From NCBI GenBank assembly GCA_030146875.1, contig JASLAX010000136.1, positions 1 through 33,255 on the forward strand: a DNA stretch of 33,255 nucleotides. Reading direction: 5' to 3'. The stretch's first letter is position 1, and the number at the start of each line of letters is the position of its first letter. This DNA is from Longimicrobiaceae bacterium. Its GTDB lineage: Bacteria > Gemmatimonadota > Gemmatimonadetes > Longimicrobiales > Longimicrobiaceae. Of this stretch, positions 17,214 to 26,019 are shown piece after piece. A program made the translations under genes and the position numbers. Below the pieces are notes generated by a model that worked only from the letters and a program-made list of their open reading frames with translations, made no database searches and was not told where the DNA came from.

Positions 17214-19478
17214 ATGAAGCGAACGTCCGTTCTCCTCGCGCTTCCCGGGCTGCTGGCCCTGGCCGCGTGCGCCGACCGCGCTCCCGACACCGCCGTGGCC
17301 GCCTCCGCCCCCCGCGCGTCGCTGGACGCCGGCGAGGTCGCCGAGCAGGCCCAGCCCTTCGCCGAGGGGCAGATCGTGGTGCGCTTCCACCCGGGCGCGA
17401 ACCGCTCCGAGGTGGCGATGGAGCACTCCGCGCGCGTGAAGCGCGACCTGCTGCTGGACCGGACGGTCGTGATGGAGGTAGAGCCGGGCAAGGAGAAGGA
17501 GACGGCGGAGAAGCTTTCGCGGCACCCGAACGTGGAGTTCGCCGAGCCCGACTACGTGATCCAGCTCACCCCCTGCGAGGTGGGCGCCTGCCTGGAGAGC
17601 AACGACTCGTTCATGTACGCCAAGTGGGACCTGCACAACAAGGGCACCCACTTCATCACCCCCACGCAGTTCTTCAACACCGGGGCGGCGGACGCGGACA
17701 TCGACTGGCAGGAGGCCTACGACTACATGGGCCCAAACCCCGCCGGCACGGCCGTGATCGCCATCATCGACACGGGCATCCGCAAGACGCACAACGACGT
17801 GCTGGGCAAGGTGATCGCGGAGCGCAACTTCATCACCACCGATCCGGCGCAGGTGAACAACGCCGCGGACGACAACGGCCACGGCTCGCACGTGGCGGGC
17901 ATCGCCGCCGCCCGGGCCAACAACACCAGCGGCTCGGCGGGCGTGGCCTATCCCGTCGGCATCAAGCTGATGGCGCTGAAGGCCTGCGACGCGGCCGGCA
18001 ACTGCCCGAACTCGGCCACGGCGAACGCGCTGATCTGGGCGGCCGACAACGGCGCCAACGTGGCGAACATGAGCTTCGGCGGCTTCGGCAGCGCCGTCGG
18101 CGGCTCCGCGCTGCACCTGAACGCGCTGGCGTACGCCGTCTCCAAGAACGTGCTTCCCGTCTGCTCCACGGGCAACGACGCCCGCAAGACCAACCCGGCC
18201 ACGAACAACCCGGTGTACACGGGCGGCGTGGGCTACCCGGCGCGCTTCAACAACTGCTTCGCGGTGGGCGCCACCGACTGGTCCGACGGCTGGGCCGCGT
18301 ACTCCAACTGGGGCCCCGGCATCGACGTGAGCGCCCCCGGCGGCGACTCCAACCCGCTGAACAGCGCCAACTCGTTCATCTTCTCGCTCTCCAACAGCAC
18401 CGACGGCACCTACACCCGCCGCAGCGGCACCTCCATGGCCGCGCCGCAGGTGGCCGGGCTGGCCGCCCTGCTCTACGCGCAGGGGCTGAAGACGCCGGCC
18501 GAGGTGCGCGCGCGCATCATCGCCAGCGTGGACGACAAGGGCCCCCCGGGATGGGACGAGAAGTTCGGCTTCGGACGCATCAACCTGTACCGCGCCCTGA
18601 CGGGGCTGGACCCCAGCGCGCCGCCGGTGGTGGTCGCGGGTGAGGGCTACGCCGGCGTGGAGGGCTCGCCGATCGCCTTCGACGGCAGCGCGTCGTACGA
18701 CCCGAACGGCAAGGGCATCACCTGGGCGTGGGACTTCGGCGACGGAGCCACCGCGACCGGGGCCACCCCCTCGCACGTCTTCGCCGACGACGGCGCCTAC
18801 GCGGTCACCCTGAGGGCAACCGACCCCGCCGGCCTGTTCCGTACGGCCGTGACCACGACGAAGGTGGCCAACGCGGCCCCGTCGGTCACCGCCTCGCTCT
18901 CCGACGCGACGGTCGCCAGCGGCGCCACGGTCGCGCTGAACGGCTCCTTCGTCGACCCCGGCGTGCGCGACGCGCCGTGGAGCTGGAACGTGTCGTGGGG
19001 CGGCAGCGCCTCCTCCACCGGCACCACCACGCTGCAGGGTGAGGTCGGCGCCTCGCACCGCGTCTGCGGCGCCGGGACGCGCACCGTGACCCTGTCGGTG
19101 ACGGACAAGGACGGCGGCACGGGCACGGCCTCGGCCACGCTCACGGTCTCGGGCCTGAGGCTCTCGCTCTCCGCCCCCGCCTCGTTCAACACCGGCGCGA
19201 ACGGCACCTACCCGGTGACGATCCTGACCGGCGGCGGAATCGACGCGGCGGACGTGAACCCCGCCACGGTCCGCTTCGGCGGCGCCGAGGTGGCCACCCG
19301 CCCGAACGGCACGCTGATGACGTCGATGTCCGACGTGGACGGCGACGGCGACCTGGACCGCGTGCTGCACTTCGACCGCGAGGCCATCACCGCGTCGACC
19401 ACGCTGACGCTGGACGCCGGGCTGGGCGACGGCTGCCGCGTCGCCCGCGGCGCGGTGACGGTGAACCTGGTTCCGTAG
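17214..19478 (+). CDS. Subtilisin-like (S8) serine peptidase lipoprotein with PKD repeats
   Basis: 754-residue exported peptidase. Signal with lipobox LALAAC (Cys19); inhibitor-like prodomain about residues 50-118 (GQIVVRFHPG ... NVEFAEPDYVIQ); S8 domain about 125-465 with Asp186 (IIDTG), His223 (NGHGSHVAG), Asn321 (STGND) and Ser407 (GTSMAAP); a PKD domain about 470-555 with WDFGDG; a second Ig/PKD-like domain about 555-645 (VTLSVTDKDGG); and a C-terminal beta domain with a DVDGDGDLD calcium-type loop. Secreted proteases of this layout degrade extracellular protein. ATG 17214 was chosen because it gives the signal peptide; an earlier ATG at 17076 lies within the operator. AGG precedes it. 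Confidence 0.93.
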   Translation: MKRTSVLLALPGLLALAACADRAPDTAVAASAPRASLDAGEVAEQAQPFAEGQIVVRFHPGANRSEVAMEHSARVKRDLLLDRTVVMEVEPGKEKETAEKLSRHPNVEFAEPDYVIQLTPCEVGACLESNDSFMYAKWDLHNKGTHFITPTQFFNTGAADADIDWQEAYDYMGPNPAGTAVIAIIDTGIRKTHNDVLGKVIAERNFITTDPAQVNNAADDNGHGSHVAGIAAARANNTSGSAGVAYPVGIKLMALKACDAAGNCPNSATANALIWAADNGANVANMSFGGFGSAVGGSALHLNALAYAVSKNVLPVCSTGNDARKTNPATNNPVYTGGVGYPARFNNCFAVGATDWSDGWAAYSNWGPGIDVSAPGGDSNPLNSANSFIFSLSNSTDGTYTRRSGTSMAAPQVAGLAALLYAQGLKTPAEVRARIIASVDDKGPPGWDEKFGFGRINLYRALTGLDPSAPPVVVAGEGYAGVEGSPIAFDGSASYDPNGKGITWAWDFGDGATATGATPSHVFADDGAYAVTLRATDPAGLFRTAVTTTKVANAAPSVTASLSDATVASGATVALNGSFVDPGVRDAPWSWNVSWGGSASSTGTTTLQGEVGASHRVCGAGTRTVTLSVTDKDGGTGTASATLTVSGLRLSLSAPASFNTGANGTYPVTILTGGGIDAADVNPATVRFGGAEVATRPNGTLMTSMSDVDGDGDLDRVLHFDREAITASTTLTLDAGLGDGCRVARGAVTVNLVP

Positions 19479-19500
19479 GCCGCACCGCCGGGACGAAGAA

Positions 19501-19534
19501 GAGGGGGAGGGCCGCGATCGCGGCCCTCCCCCTC
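19501..19534. terminator. Strong bidirectional hairpin terminator
   Basis: A perfect 34-bp palindrome: GAGGGGGAGGGCCGCG (19501-19516), AT, CGCGGCCCTCCCCCTC (19519-19534). It lies 22 bp past the peptidase stop and 20 bp before the stop of the convergent lipid kinase gene. A GAAGAA stretch precedes it, giving a pyrimidine-rich tail on the minus strand, so it can serve both genes. Confidence 0.85.
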
Positions 19535-19554
19535 TCGCTTGCCCCTCTCCGCGC

Positions 19555-20475
19555 TCAGCTCGGGAGGAGGACGCGTACCCCGCCGGGGACGACGCTGGCC
19601 TCCAGCGGGGTGTGGCCCACCAGGTCGCCGTCGATCTCCGTGACCACCGCCGGGTCGGACTCGATCCGCACCTCGCGCGCCCGCAGGTAGATCATGCGGT
19701 CGTCGCCCTCGTAGCGGCCGCGGGCCACGCGCCAGAGCATGGCCGCCACGTCGGGCGCGTGCCGCGGCGCGAAGATGCAGACGTCCAGCAGCCCGTCGCG
19801 GAAGCTCACCCCGGGGCCGATCCGCAGCTCCAGCGAGAAGTGCGACGAGACGAACGTCCCCATGTTCACGGCCAGCACCATGGAGGCGCGCACCTCCAGC
19901 TCCTGCCCGTCCGCGGTGATGCGGAAGTCGGCGGCGGGGGGCGCGTTCACGGTGCGCAGGCCGGCGTAGAGGTACGCGCCGAAGCCCCAGCGGTCCTTGA
20001 GGGCGCGCGTGGCCACCGAGATCACCTCCGCGTCCCACCCCGCCCCGGCCGTCACGGCGAAGTACCGCCCGTCCCCCAGCCTTCCCACGTCGATCGGCTC
20101 CGGCCGCCCCGCCACCACCGTCTCCACCGCCGCGTCCACCGGGAGCGGGATGCCCAGGTTGCGCGCGACCTGGTTCCCCGTGCCCTGCGGCACGATCGCC
20201 AGCGGCACGCCGGTCCCGGCCAGCCCGGTGATGCACTCCGCCACCGTGCCGTCGCCGCCCACCGCCACGACCGAGCGGTACCCCAGCTCCGCCGCGCGGC
20301 GCGCGTGCGCCTCCGCGTCCCCCGCCCCCGCCGTCTCCACCAGGTCGAACGCCGCCCCGCGCGCGGCGAACGCCGCCCCCAGGCCACGCCGCACCCGGCC
20401 GGGATCGCCCTGCCCCGCCGCCGGGTTCAGGACGAGCAGGTTGCGGCCGGCGTAGGGGTTCGGGTCGGCTGACAA
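19555..20475 (-). CDS. Diacylglycerol/lipid kinase family protein (YegS-like)
   Basis: 306-residue cytoplasmic kinase of the DAGK catalytic (LCB5) family, which phosphorylates lipid alcohols with ATP. Visible: NPAAGQGDPGRVRR (residues 17-30), the nucleotide motif VVAVGGDGTVAECITGL (69-85) and IVPQGTGNQVARNLGIP (93-109), then the C-terminal beta-sandwich with GAGWDAEVI and EIDGDLVG. The start is a TTG at 20475, the only reasonable one: the family begins shortly before the NPAAG strand, and no ATG or GTG is nearby. No clear ribosome binding site. It could act on diacylglycerol, phosphatidylglycerol or sphingoid bases. Confidence 0.88.
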   Translation of the reverse strand: MSADPNPYAGRNLLVLNPAAGQGDPGRVRRGLGAAFAARGAAFDLVETAGAGDAEAHARRAAELGYRSVVAVGGDGTVAECITGLAGTGVPLAIVPQGTGNQVARNLGIPLPVDAAVETVVAGRPEPIDVGRLGDGRYFAVTAGAGWDAEVISVATRALKDRWGFGAYLYAGLRTVNAPPAADFRITADGQELEVRASMVLAVNMGTFVSSHFSLELRIGPGVSFRDGLLDVCIFAPRHAPDVAAMLWRVARGRYEGDDRMIYLRAREVRIESDPAVVTEIDGDLVGHTPLEASVVPGGVRVLLPS

Positions 20476-20538
20476 TGAAAGAAGACGTCGGGCTGGGGGT
20501 GGATGCAGTGGAGCAGGGATCCGGCTGGATCCGGGTTT

Positions 20539-20557
20539 CGGGGGCGTAAAGCCCCCG
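20539..20557. repeat. Hairpin repeat with GTAAA loop
   Basis: CGGGGGC (20539-20545), loop GTAAA, GCCCCCG (20551-20557). It matches, with compensated arm changes, the hairpin at 1087-1107 read on the other strand. It lies in the 148-bp gap between the lipid kinase start and the glucose-6-phosphate isomerase stop. Confidence 0.55.
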
Positions 20558-20623
20558 GCTGGCTACTACGATCGTCCCTGCGGGACTCAGCCCCCTGGAC
20601 GACGCTGCCGTCTTCGCTCGCCC

Positions 20624-22036
20624 TCAGCCCACCGTCCACTCGTCGCGCTTGGCCTCGCGGCTCTCCCACTCGCGCTGCGAGTCCTCGAACCCGGCGCGGC
20701 CCATGATGGCGTAGGTGAGCTGCTTCCCCAGCTCCACGCCGGGCTGGTCGAGCGGGTCCACGCCGTACAGGTGGCCGGCGTAGACGGTGGCGGCCTGCAG
20801 GAGGAAGAGGAGGCCGCCGACGGAGCGGGCGTCCACGCGCGGGACCTCGATCGTCATGCTCATCCGCCCGCGCTTCGCGAGCGCCGCCTCGGTCGCCAGC
20901 ATCTCCGTGCGCAGGAGCTCGCCCATGCTGTGGCCGCCCAGGTACCCCAGCTCGCCCACGTCCGGGTAGATGGAGGGGATGGGCACGTCGCGCCCGGCGT
21001 CCGCGACGCTCAGGAAGGTGATCGTCTTGTCGAACGGGCCCTCCACGTAGAGCTGCACCTGCGAGTGCTGGTCGGTGGCGCCCAGCGCGTTCACGGGGGT
21101 GGGCCCGACGAACACCTCGTCGCCGGCGCGGGTCTTCTGCTTGCCCAGCGACTCGGCCCAGAGCTGCCGGAACCAGTCCGCCACGTCGCGCAGGCGGTCG
21201 CTGTACGGCATCATCACGTGGATCGGCGCGCCGGCGTCGGTGTGCGCCAGGTACTGGAGGACCGCGAAGAGGCCGGCGGGGTTGGCGCGCAGGTCGTCGG
21301 ACGCGCAGCGCGCCTCCATCTCGCGCGCGCCCTCGAGCAGCGCCCGGACGTCGATCCCCACCACGGCGGCGGGGAGCAGCCCCACGGCGGAGAGCACGGA
21401 GAAGCGCCCGCCCACGCTGGAGGGGATGGGGAGCGTGGCGATCCCCTCCTGGTCCGCGATCTGGCGCAGCACGCCCTTCTCGGGATCGGTGGTGAAGAGG
21501 AGGTGGCGCCGGTAGCCGTCGCCCAGCTCCGCCTGCAGCCGCTCGCGGACCACGAGGTACTGGCTCATGGTCTCGGCCGTGCCGCCCGACTTGGAGACGA
21601 CGTTGAACAGGGTGCGCCCCAGGTCCACGCGGTCCAGGAACGCCGCGAAGGTGGAGGGATCCACGTTGTCCAGCACGTGCAGCCGGGGGTAGAACTCGCG
21701 GCCCTCGTCGTCCAGCTCGTTCCAGAACGGGTGCAGGAGCGCGGTGCGCAGGGCGATGGTCCCCAGCGCCGACCCGCCGATGCCCAGGATCACCACGTCG
21801 CTGAACGCCTGCCCCGCCCCGTTGGCGAACGTCTCGATCCCGTCCACCGTCTCACCGCCGGCCAGCAGCCCGTAGAACCCCAGCTCGCCGGACTCCCGCC
21901 GCCGCACGGTGTCCGCGTGCGCCTGGCGGAAGCGCTCCGCCATGGCGTCGAGCCGCGCCGGGTCGATCCCCCGCCCGCCCAGGCGCGGCGAGAGCATGTT
22001 GTTGTAGTCCAGGACGATCGTCTCGCTCCCCGCCAT
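20624..22036 (-). CDS. pgi: Glucose-6-phosphate isomerase
   Basis: 470-residue cytoplasmic enzyme interconverting glucose 6-phosphate and fructose 6-phosphate. Motifs: GIGGSALG (residues 85-92), SKSGGTAETMSQY, GGRFSVLSAVGLLPAA (the first phosphoglucose isomerase signature), and DQPGVELGK (430-438, second signature with the catalytic lysine). The length matches the short bacterial type. ATG 22036 is preceded by GAGGGGAG at good spacing; in-frame upstream codons (ATG 22051 and beyond) are less likely. It lies in a stretch with pyruvate kinase and a lipid kinase, but with separate gaps of 150-270 bp. Confidence 0.96.
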   Translation of the reverse strand: MAGSETIVLDYNNMLSPRLGGRGIDPARLDAMAERFRQAHADTVRRRESGELGFYGLLAGGETVDGIETFANGAGQAFSDVVILGIGGSALGTIALRTALLHPFWNELDDEGREFYPRLHVLDNVDPSTFAAFLDRVDLGRTLFNVVSKSGGTAETMSQYLVVRERLQAELGDGYRRHLLFTTDPEKGVLRQIADQEGIATLPIPSSVGGRFSVLSAVGLLPAAVVGIDVRALLEGAREMEARCASDDLRANPAGLFAVLQYLAHTDAGAPIHVMMPYSDRLRDVADWFRQLWAESLGKQKTRAGDEVFVGPTPVNALGATDQHSQVQLYVEGPFDKTITFLSVADAGRDVPIPSIYPDVGELGYLGGHSMGELLRTEMLATEAALAKRGRMSMTIEVPRVDARSVGGLLFLLQAATVYAGHLYGVDPLDQPGVELGKQLTYAIMGRAGFEDSQREWESREAKRDEWTVG

Positions 22037-22077
22037 GTCGCTCCCCCTCATCGTGTTTACGTCCCCCGCCCTGGCGG

Positions 22078-22121
22078 TTGAAACCGCTGCAACGACCACA
22101 CTAAGCCCGCCTTCGCGGGCT
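22078..22121. repeat. Interspersed hairpin repeat, second copy
   Basis: TTGAAACCGCTG, then ACCACACT and the stem AGCCCGC (22104-22110) / GCGGGCT (22115-22121) around CTTC. It aligns with 973-1034. It lies in the 269-bp gap upstream of pgi together with a CCCTCTCCCACTGGTGGGAG element at 22193-22212. Confidence 0.6.
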
Positions 22122-22278
22122 GGCCTGCTGACCGCGCGATCCGCATCCACGTCCACGACACGGACGCCCGCCTCACCGCGCCGATACCGGTCCCTCTCCC
22201 ACTGGTGGGAGCGGGTGGCGGGCTCTCACGGGCCCCGAGGGAGACCCACCTTCGCCGCCCGAGCCCGCCGGGTGAGGG

Positions 22279-22296
22279 CCTCCCCGCCGGGGGAGG
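22279..22296 (-). terminator. Hairpin after the metallo-hydrolase gene
   Basis: CCTCCCC (22279-22285), GCCG, GGGGAGG (22290-22296), 10 bp past the stop at 22306. It has no T-run; placement is the main evidence. Confidence 0.4.
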
Positions 22297-22305
22297 GCTC
22301 CCCCC

Positions 22306-23085
22306 TCAGTCGATCTCCAGCTCCAGCCCGTCGTAGGCCGGGTACACGCCGTGGGGCAGGGCGGCGGCGAGCTCGGCGTGCTTCACGCGGTGGCTCAGGT
22401 GCGTCAGGTACGTCCGCTCCGCGCCCACGGAGCGCGCCGCCTCCACCGCCTCCTCGACCGTGAAGTGGGTGGGGTGCGGCTCGCCCCACCAGAGCGCGTT
22501 CAGCACCAGGGTGCGCACCCCGTCCAGCGCCTCGCGCGTGCGCGGCGGCAGGCGCTTGGCGTCGGTGATGTAGCCCAGCGAGCCGGCGCGGAAGCCGTAC
22601 GCGTCCACGTGGCCGTGCGGAACGGGCAGGGGCAGCAGCTCGATCCCGGCCACCCGCACGGGCTGGTACGGGTGGAAGACCGCCAGCTCCGCCTCGGGCT
22701 TGGTGGTCCCCTCGATGGGGCGCACCGTGGGGTCGAAGACGTAGGCGAAGCGCTCGTGCAGCGTGGCCACGCAGTCGGCCGACCCGTACACCGGCAGCGC
22801 CCCCTCCCGCCGCACGGAGAAGGCGCGCAGGTCGTCCACCCCGTGCACGTGGTCGGCGTGGCAATGGGTGTACCATACCGCGTCCACGCTGCGCACCCCC
22901 GCCTCCACGAGCTGGAGCCGCAGCTCCGGCGGGGTGTCCACCAGCACGCGTGCGCCGCCGCACTCCAGCAGCGCCGCGTGGCGCGTGCGGCGGTCGCGCG
23001 GGTCGCTGGAGGTGCAGGTCGCGCAGGCGCAACCGATCACGGGGACCCCGAACGAGGTCCCCGTGCCCAGGAAGCGCAGCCGCAT
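22306..23085 (-). CDS. MBL-fold metallo-hydrolase, PhnP-like
   Basis: 259-residue metallo-beta-lactamase-fold phosphodiesterase. It starts MRLRFLGTGTSFGVPVIGCAC, like PhnP and related cyclic-phosphate or tRNA 3'-processing enzymes; the N-terminal cysteines C19, C21 and C24 with a following RR pair match the structural zinc site of PhnP. The metal motif H74-x-H76-x-D78-H79 is complete, with later metal ligands in VPHGHVDAYG, ITDAK and LTHLSHR. No phn operon is nearby, so it is probably a general phosphodiesterase. ATG 23085 is chosen at the first strand; an in-frame GTG at 23112 would add nine residues. It lies 54 bp after the pyruvate kinase stop. Confidence 0.88.
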   Translation of the reverse strand: MRLRFLGTGTSFGVPVIGCACATCTSSDPRDRRTRHAALLECGGARVLVDTPPELRLQLVEAGVRSVDAVWYTHCHADHVHGVDDLRAFSVRREGALPVYGSADCVATLHERFAYVFDPTVRPIEGTTKPEAELAVFHPYQPVRVAGIELLPLPVPHGHVDAYGFRAGSLGYITDAKRLPPRTREALDGVRTLVLNALWWGEPHPTHFTVEEAVEAARSVGAERTYLTHLSHRVKHAELAAALPHGVYPAYDGLELEID

Positions 23086-23139
23086 CCGCGGCCGGTCAGC
23101 GTTCCCGGACACCCCGGGCCGGCCCGCGCTCGCCGCCGC

Positions 23140-24558
23140 TCACACCGTCTCCACGCGCAGCAGGTTGGTGGTCCCCGCCACGTGGATCGGGAGCCCCGCC
23201 GTCACCACGATCCGCTGTCCCGGCTGCGCCAGGCCGCGCTCGATCGCCATCTCCCGCCCGCACTGCAGCATCTCGTCGAAGTTGGCCGAGGGGGAGCACC
23301 GCGCGGGGATCACCCCCCAGACCAGGGCGAGCTGGTTGTAGGTGCGCTCCGAGTCCGTCAGCGCCAGGATGGGCACCGGCGGCCGGAACGACGAGACCAC
23401 GCGCGCCGTGGACCCGCTGCTGGTGAAGGTCAGGATCAGCGGCGCGTTCAGGCGGCGCACCGCCTCCACGGTGGCGCCGGCGATGGCGCGCTCGGTGGGG
23501 GTGTAGCCGTCCTCGGAGGGGTCGATGGGGATGTCGTAGTGCGGCCCCGTCTCCAGGATGTGCGACCCCTCGATCTCCAGGGCGATGCGAACCATGGACT
23601 GCACCGCCGCCACGGGGAATCGCCCCGTGGCCGTCTCGGCCGAGAGCATCACGGCGTCGGTGCCGTCGATGATGGCGTTGGCCACGTCCGACGCCTCGGC
23701 GCGCGTCGGGCGGGGGTTCTCGATCATCGACTCCAGCATCTGCGTGGCGGTGATGACCGGGCGGGCGGCCAGGTTCGCCATCTGGATCATCCGCTTCTGC
23801 GCCAGCGGCACCTTCTCGAACGGCAGCTCCACGCCCAGGTCGCCGCGGGCCACCATCGCCGCCGCCGCCGACTCCAGGATCTTGTCCAGGTTCTGCAGCG
23901 CCAGCCCCTTCTCCACCTTCACCACCACCAGCGGCCCGCCGGGGGGGATGCGGTTCACCAGGTCCAGCACGTCCTCGGCGGAGCGGACGAAGGAGAGGGC
24001 GACGTAGTCCACGTCGTGCTCCAGCGCGAACTGCAGGTCCTGCAGGTCCTTCGCCGTGAGGGAGGGGGCGCTGACGCGCACGCCGGGCAGGTTGATCCCC
24101 TTGTTGGAGGTCAGCGTGCCGCCGTGGATCACGCGCATGGTGACGCGCGGCACCTCCACGTCCTCGACGATCAGCTCCATGAGCCCGTCGGCGAGCAGCA
24201 CCACGTCGCCCACGTCCAGGTCGCTCGCCAGGTCGCCGTAGGTGGTGGGGAGCTCGCCGGGGCGGTGGTCGCCCTCGGGGGCGAAGGTGACGGCGTCGCC
24301 GGGGTGCAGGTCCACCGGCTCGGGGAGCACGCCCACGCGGATCTTGGGGCCCTGCAGGTCGCCCAGGACGGCGATGGGGCGGCCGGCCGCCTGGGCGGCG
24401 GCGCGCACGTTGGCGATGGTGCGCGCGTGCTGCTCCAGCGTGCCGTGCGAGAAGTTGATGCGTGCCACGTCCATCCCCGCCGCGATCAGCGACGAGATCC
24501 GCTCGGGCTCCCACGACACGGGGCCCAGGGTACAGACGATCTTGGTGCGTCGGATCAT
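23140..24558 (-). CDS. pyk: Pyruvate kinase
   Basis: 472-residue glycolytic enzyme making pyruvate and ATP from phosphoenolpyruvate and ADP. Motifs: RRTKIVCTLGP at the start, NFSHG (residues 35-39), the B-domain, VVVKVEKGLALQNLDKIL with the active-site lysine, MVARGDLGVELP, and GTDAVMLSAETATGRFP; the C-terminal allosteric domain is complete and ends GTTNLLRV. ATG 24558 follows CCGGAGACC, which decides it over an in-frame start 69 bp upstream. The downstream PhnP-like gene is 54 bp away and may be co-transcribed. Confidence 0.96.
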   Translation of the reverse strand: MIRRTKIVCTLGPVSWEPERISSLIAAGMDVARINFSHGTLEQHARTIANVRAAAQAAGRPIAVLGDLQGPKIRVGVLPEPVDLHPGDAVTFAPEGDHRPGELPTTYGDLASDLDVGDVVLLADGLMELIVEDVEVPRVTMRVIHGGTLTSNKGINLPGVRVSAPSLTAKDLQDLQFALEHDVDYVALSFVRSAEDVLDLVNRIPPGGPLVVVKVEKGLALQNLDKILESAAAAMVARGDLGVELPFEKVPLAQKRMIQMANLAARPVITATQMLESMIENPRPTRAEASDVANAIIDGTDAVMLSAETATGRFPVAAVQSMVRIALEIEGSHILETGPHYDIPIDPSEDGYTPTERAIAGATVEAVRRLNAPLILTFTSSGSTARVVSSFRPPVPILALTDSERTYNQLALVWGVIPARCSPSANFDEMLQCGREMAIERGLAQPGQRIVVTAGLPIHVAGTTNLLRVETV

Positions 24559-24718
24559 GGTCTCCGGTTCCGGGGGTCCCGCGGACGCCCGCCGGTGCGG
24601 CGGGGCGGCGGGGGACGGTCGCGACAAACTGGCCCGCCCGCGGCGGCGCGGGCAAGGGCGGGGCGAGTCGCCCGCCGCCCGCGCGGGATCCGTGCCGGAG
24701 CGTCGGCCTCCCCCCGCG

Positions 24719-25936
24719 TCACCCCGCCGGGGTGGGGACGCGGAGCGCCTCCAGCGCCTCGCGCGGCGCGCGCCACCCGGGGTCGCGCGCGGCCGCCTCC
24801 TCCAGCAGCCGCCCCGCCAGGCGGCGGTCGCCCAGCGCGGCGGCCACGTTCGCCGCGCCGAACCAGCAGGCGGCGTCCGCCGGGTTCGCCGCCATCCCCT
24901 CGCGGAAGCGGGCCAGCGCGCCCTCCCCGTCCCCCGCCGCCAGCAGGCAGCTCCCCACGCGGTACGCCCGCGTCTCGGCCGGCAGGTACAGGTCGCCGGG
25001 GATCCACTCCGTGAGCACCACGGGATCCATCGACAGCCGCACGCGCCCGTACGCCTCGGCCGCCTCCGCGAAGCGGCCCAGGGCGTACAGCGCCTCTCCG
25101 CGCAGGTGGTGGGCGAGCGACTGGAAGGCGAAGGCCGCGAGCGAGCCCTGCACGTGCGCCAGCGCCTCCTCCGCGCGGCCCAGCGAGAGGGCGTGCGCCG
25201 CGCGCATGGCGTGGGCGGAGGCGCGCTGCGGCGCCGGGCACCCCTCGTCCTCCGCCAGCGCCCGGAGCTCGGCCTCCGCCTCGCGATGGAAGCCGAGGTA
25301 CCAGTGCGTCTTCGCCCGGTAGTAGCGCGGCCAGGGGTCGCCGGGCCGCGCCGCCACCTCGGCGTCGAGCAGCACCAGGTAGCGGCGCTGCTTCGCCCTC
25401 AGCACCTCGTCGGTGCGGTCGGAGACCAGGTGGGTGAGGCGGACGCGGTGGGTACCGTGAATGGCGAAGCCGGCGGCGCGCACGGTGTCGCCCGGGCGCT
25501 CGTGCACGCGGCCCACGTAGCGGATGCGCGGGTCGCGGCGGAAGACGCGCACCATGCCGATGGGGTAGCGCTCCGTGCGCCCGCTCTCCGGCTGACGGAC
25601 GACGTCCTGGCGCTCCACCAGGTACGCGCCCACGTCCTCCTCCGTCTCGGAGAGGAGGGAGCGCAGCCCGCCGCCCTCCAGGCGCTCGTCGGCGTCCAGC
25701 ACGACGATCCAGTCGCCCTCCGCCGCGTCGATGCCGGCGTTGCGGGCGGCCGCGTAGTCGTCGGTCCAGCGGCGGTGCAGCACGCGGCAGCCGGCGGCGC
25801 GGGCGACGTCGACGGTCCCGTCGGTGGAGCCGGTGTCGACGACCACCACCTCGTCCACGGCGCCTTCCAGCGAGCGGAGGCAGCCGGGGAGGAATCGCTC
25901 CTCGTCGCGGGCGATCAGGCAGGCGGAGATGCGCAC
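24719..25936 (-). CDS. Family 2 glycosyltransferase with TPR-like C-terminus (SunS-like)
   Basis: 405-residue cytoplasmic glycosyltransferase. GT-A domain about residues 1-230: RISACLIARDEERFLPGCL, VVVDTGSTDGT (31-41), DDYAAARNAGI and the metal-binding D81-A-D83; then helical repeats of TPR type about 230-400 (ALSLGRAEEALAHV, ALYALGRFAEAAEAY, ALGDRRLAGRLLEE). This layout is shared with SunS, the S-glycosyltransferase of sublancin, and with many GT2/TPR proteins of unknown acceptor. Start GTG 25936 follows a nine-C run and has no Shine-Dalgarno sequence, so the start is uncertain. It lies 77 bp after a 49-residue peptide gene, with a hairpin between. Confidence 0.85.
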   Translation of the reverse strand: MRISACLIARDEERFLPGCLRSLEGAVDEVVVVDTGSTDGTVDVARAAGCRVLHRRWTDDYAAARNAGIDAAEGDWIVVLDADERLEGGGLRSLLSETEEDVGAYLVERQDVVRQPESGRTERYPIGMVRVFRRDPRIRYVGRVHERPGDTVRAAGFAIHGTHRVRLTHLVSDRTDEVLRAKQRRYLVLLDAEVAARPGDPWPRYYRAKTHWYLGFHREAEAELRALAEDEGCPAPQRASAHAMRAAHALSLGRAEEALAHVQGSLAAFAFQSLAHHLRGEALYALGRFAEAAEAYGRVRLSMDPVVLTEWIPGDLYLPAETRAYRVGSCLLAAGDGEGALARFREGMAANPADAACWFGAANVAAALGDRRLAGRLLEEAAARDPGWRAPREALEALRVPTPAG

Positions 25937-25957
25937 GGGGGGGGGCGCGGGAGGGAT

Positions 25958-25984
25958 GCCGGGCGGGCGGAGCGCCCGCCCGGC
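25958..25984 (-). terminator. Perfect hairpin between peptide gene and glycosyltransferase gene
   Basis: 12-bp stem GCCGGGCGGGCG (25958-25969) / CGCCCGCCCGGC (25973-25984) with a 3-nt loop and no T-run. It could be a partial terminator, an mRNA-stabilising hairpin or a block on glycosyltransferase translation. Confidence 0.5.
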
Positions 25985-26019
25985 CTGCGGATCAGGACCG
26001 CCCGGCCTGCGGATCAGGA
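25976..26019. repeat. Exact 22-bp tandem duplication
   Basis: The unit beginning CCGCCCGGCCTGCGG and ending ATCAGGA occurs at 25976-25997 and, unchanged, at 25998-26019. The second unit contains the stop codon of the 49-residue peptide gene, so the duplication is downstream of or at its 3' end. Confidence 0.9.
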
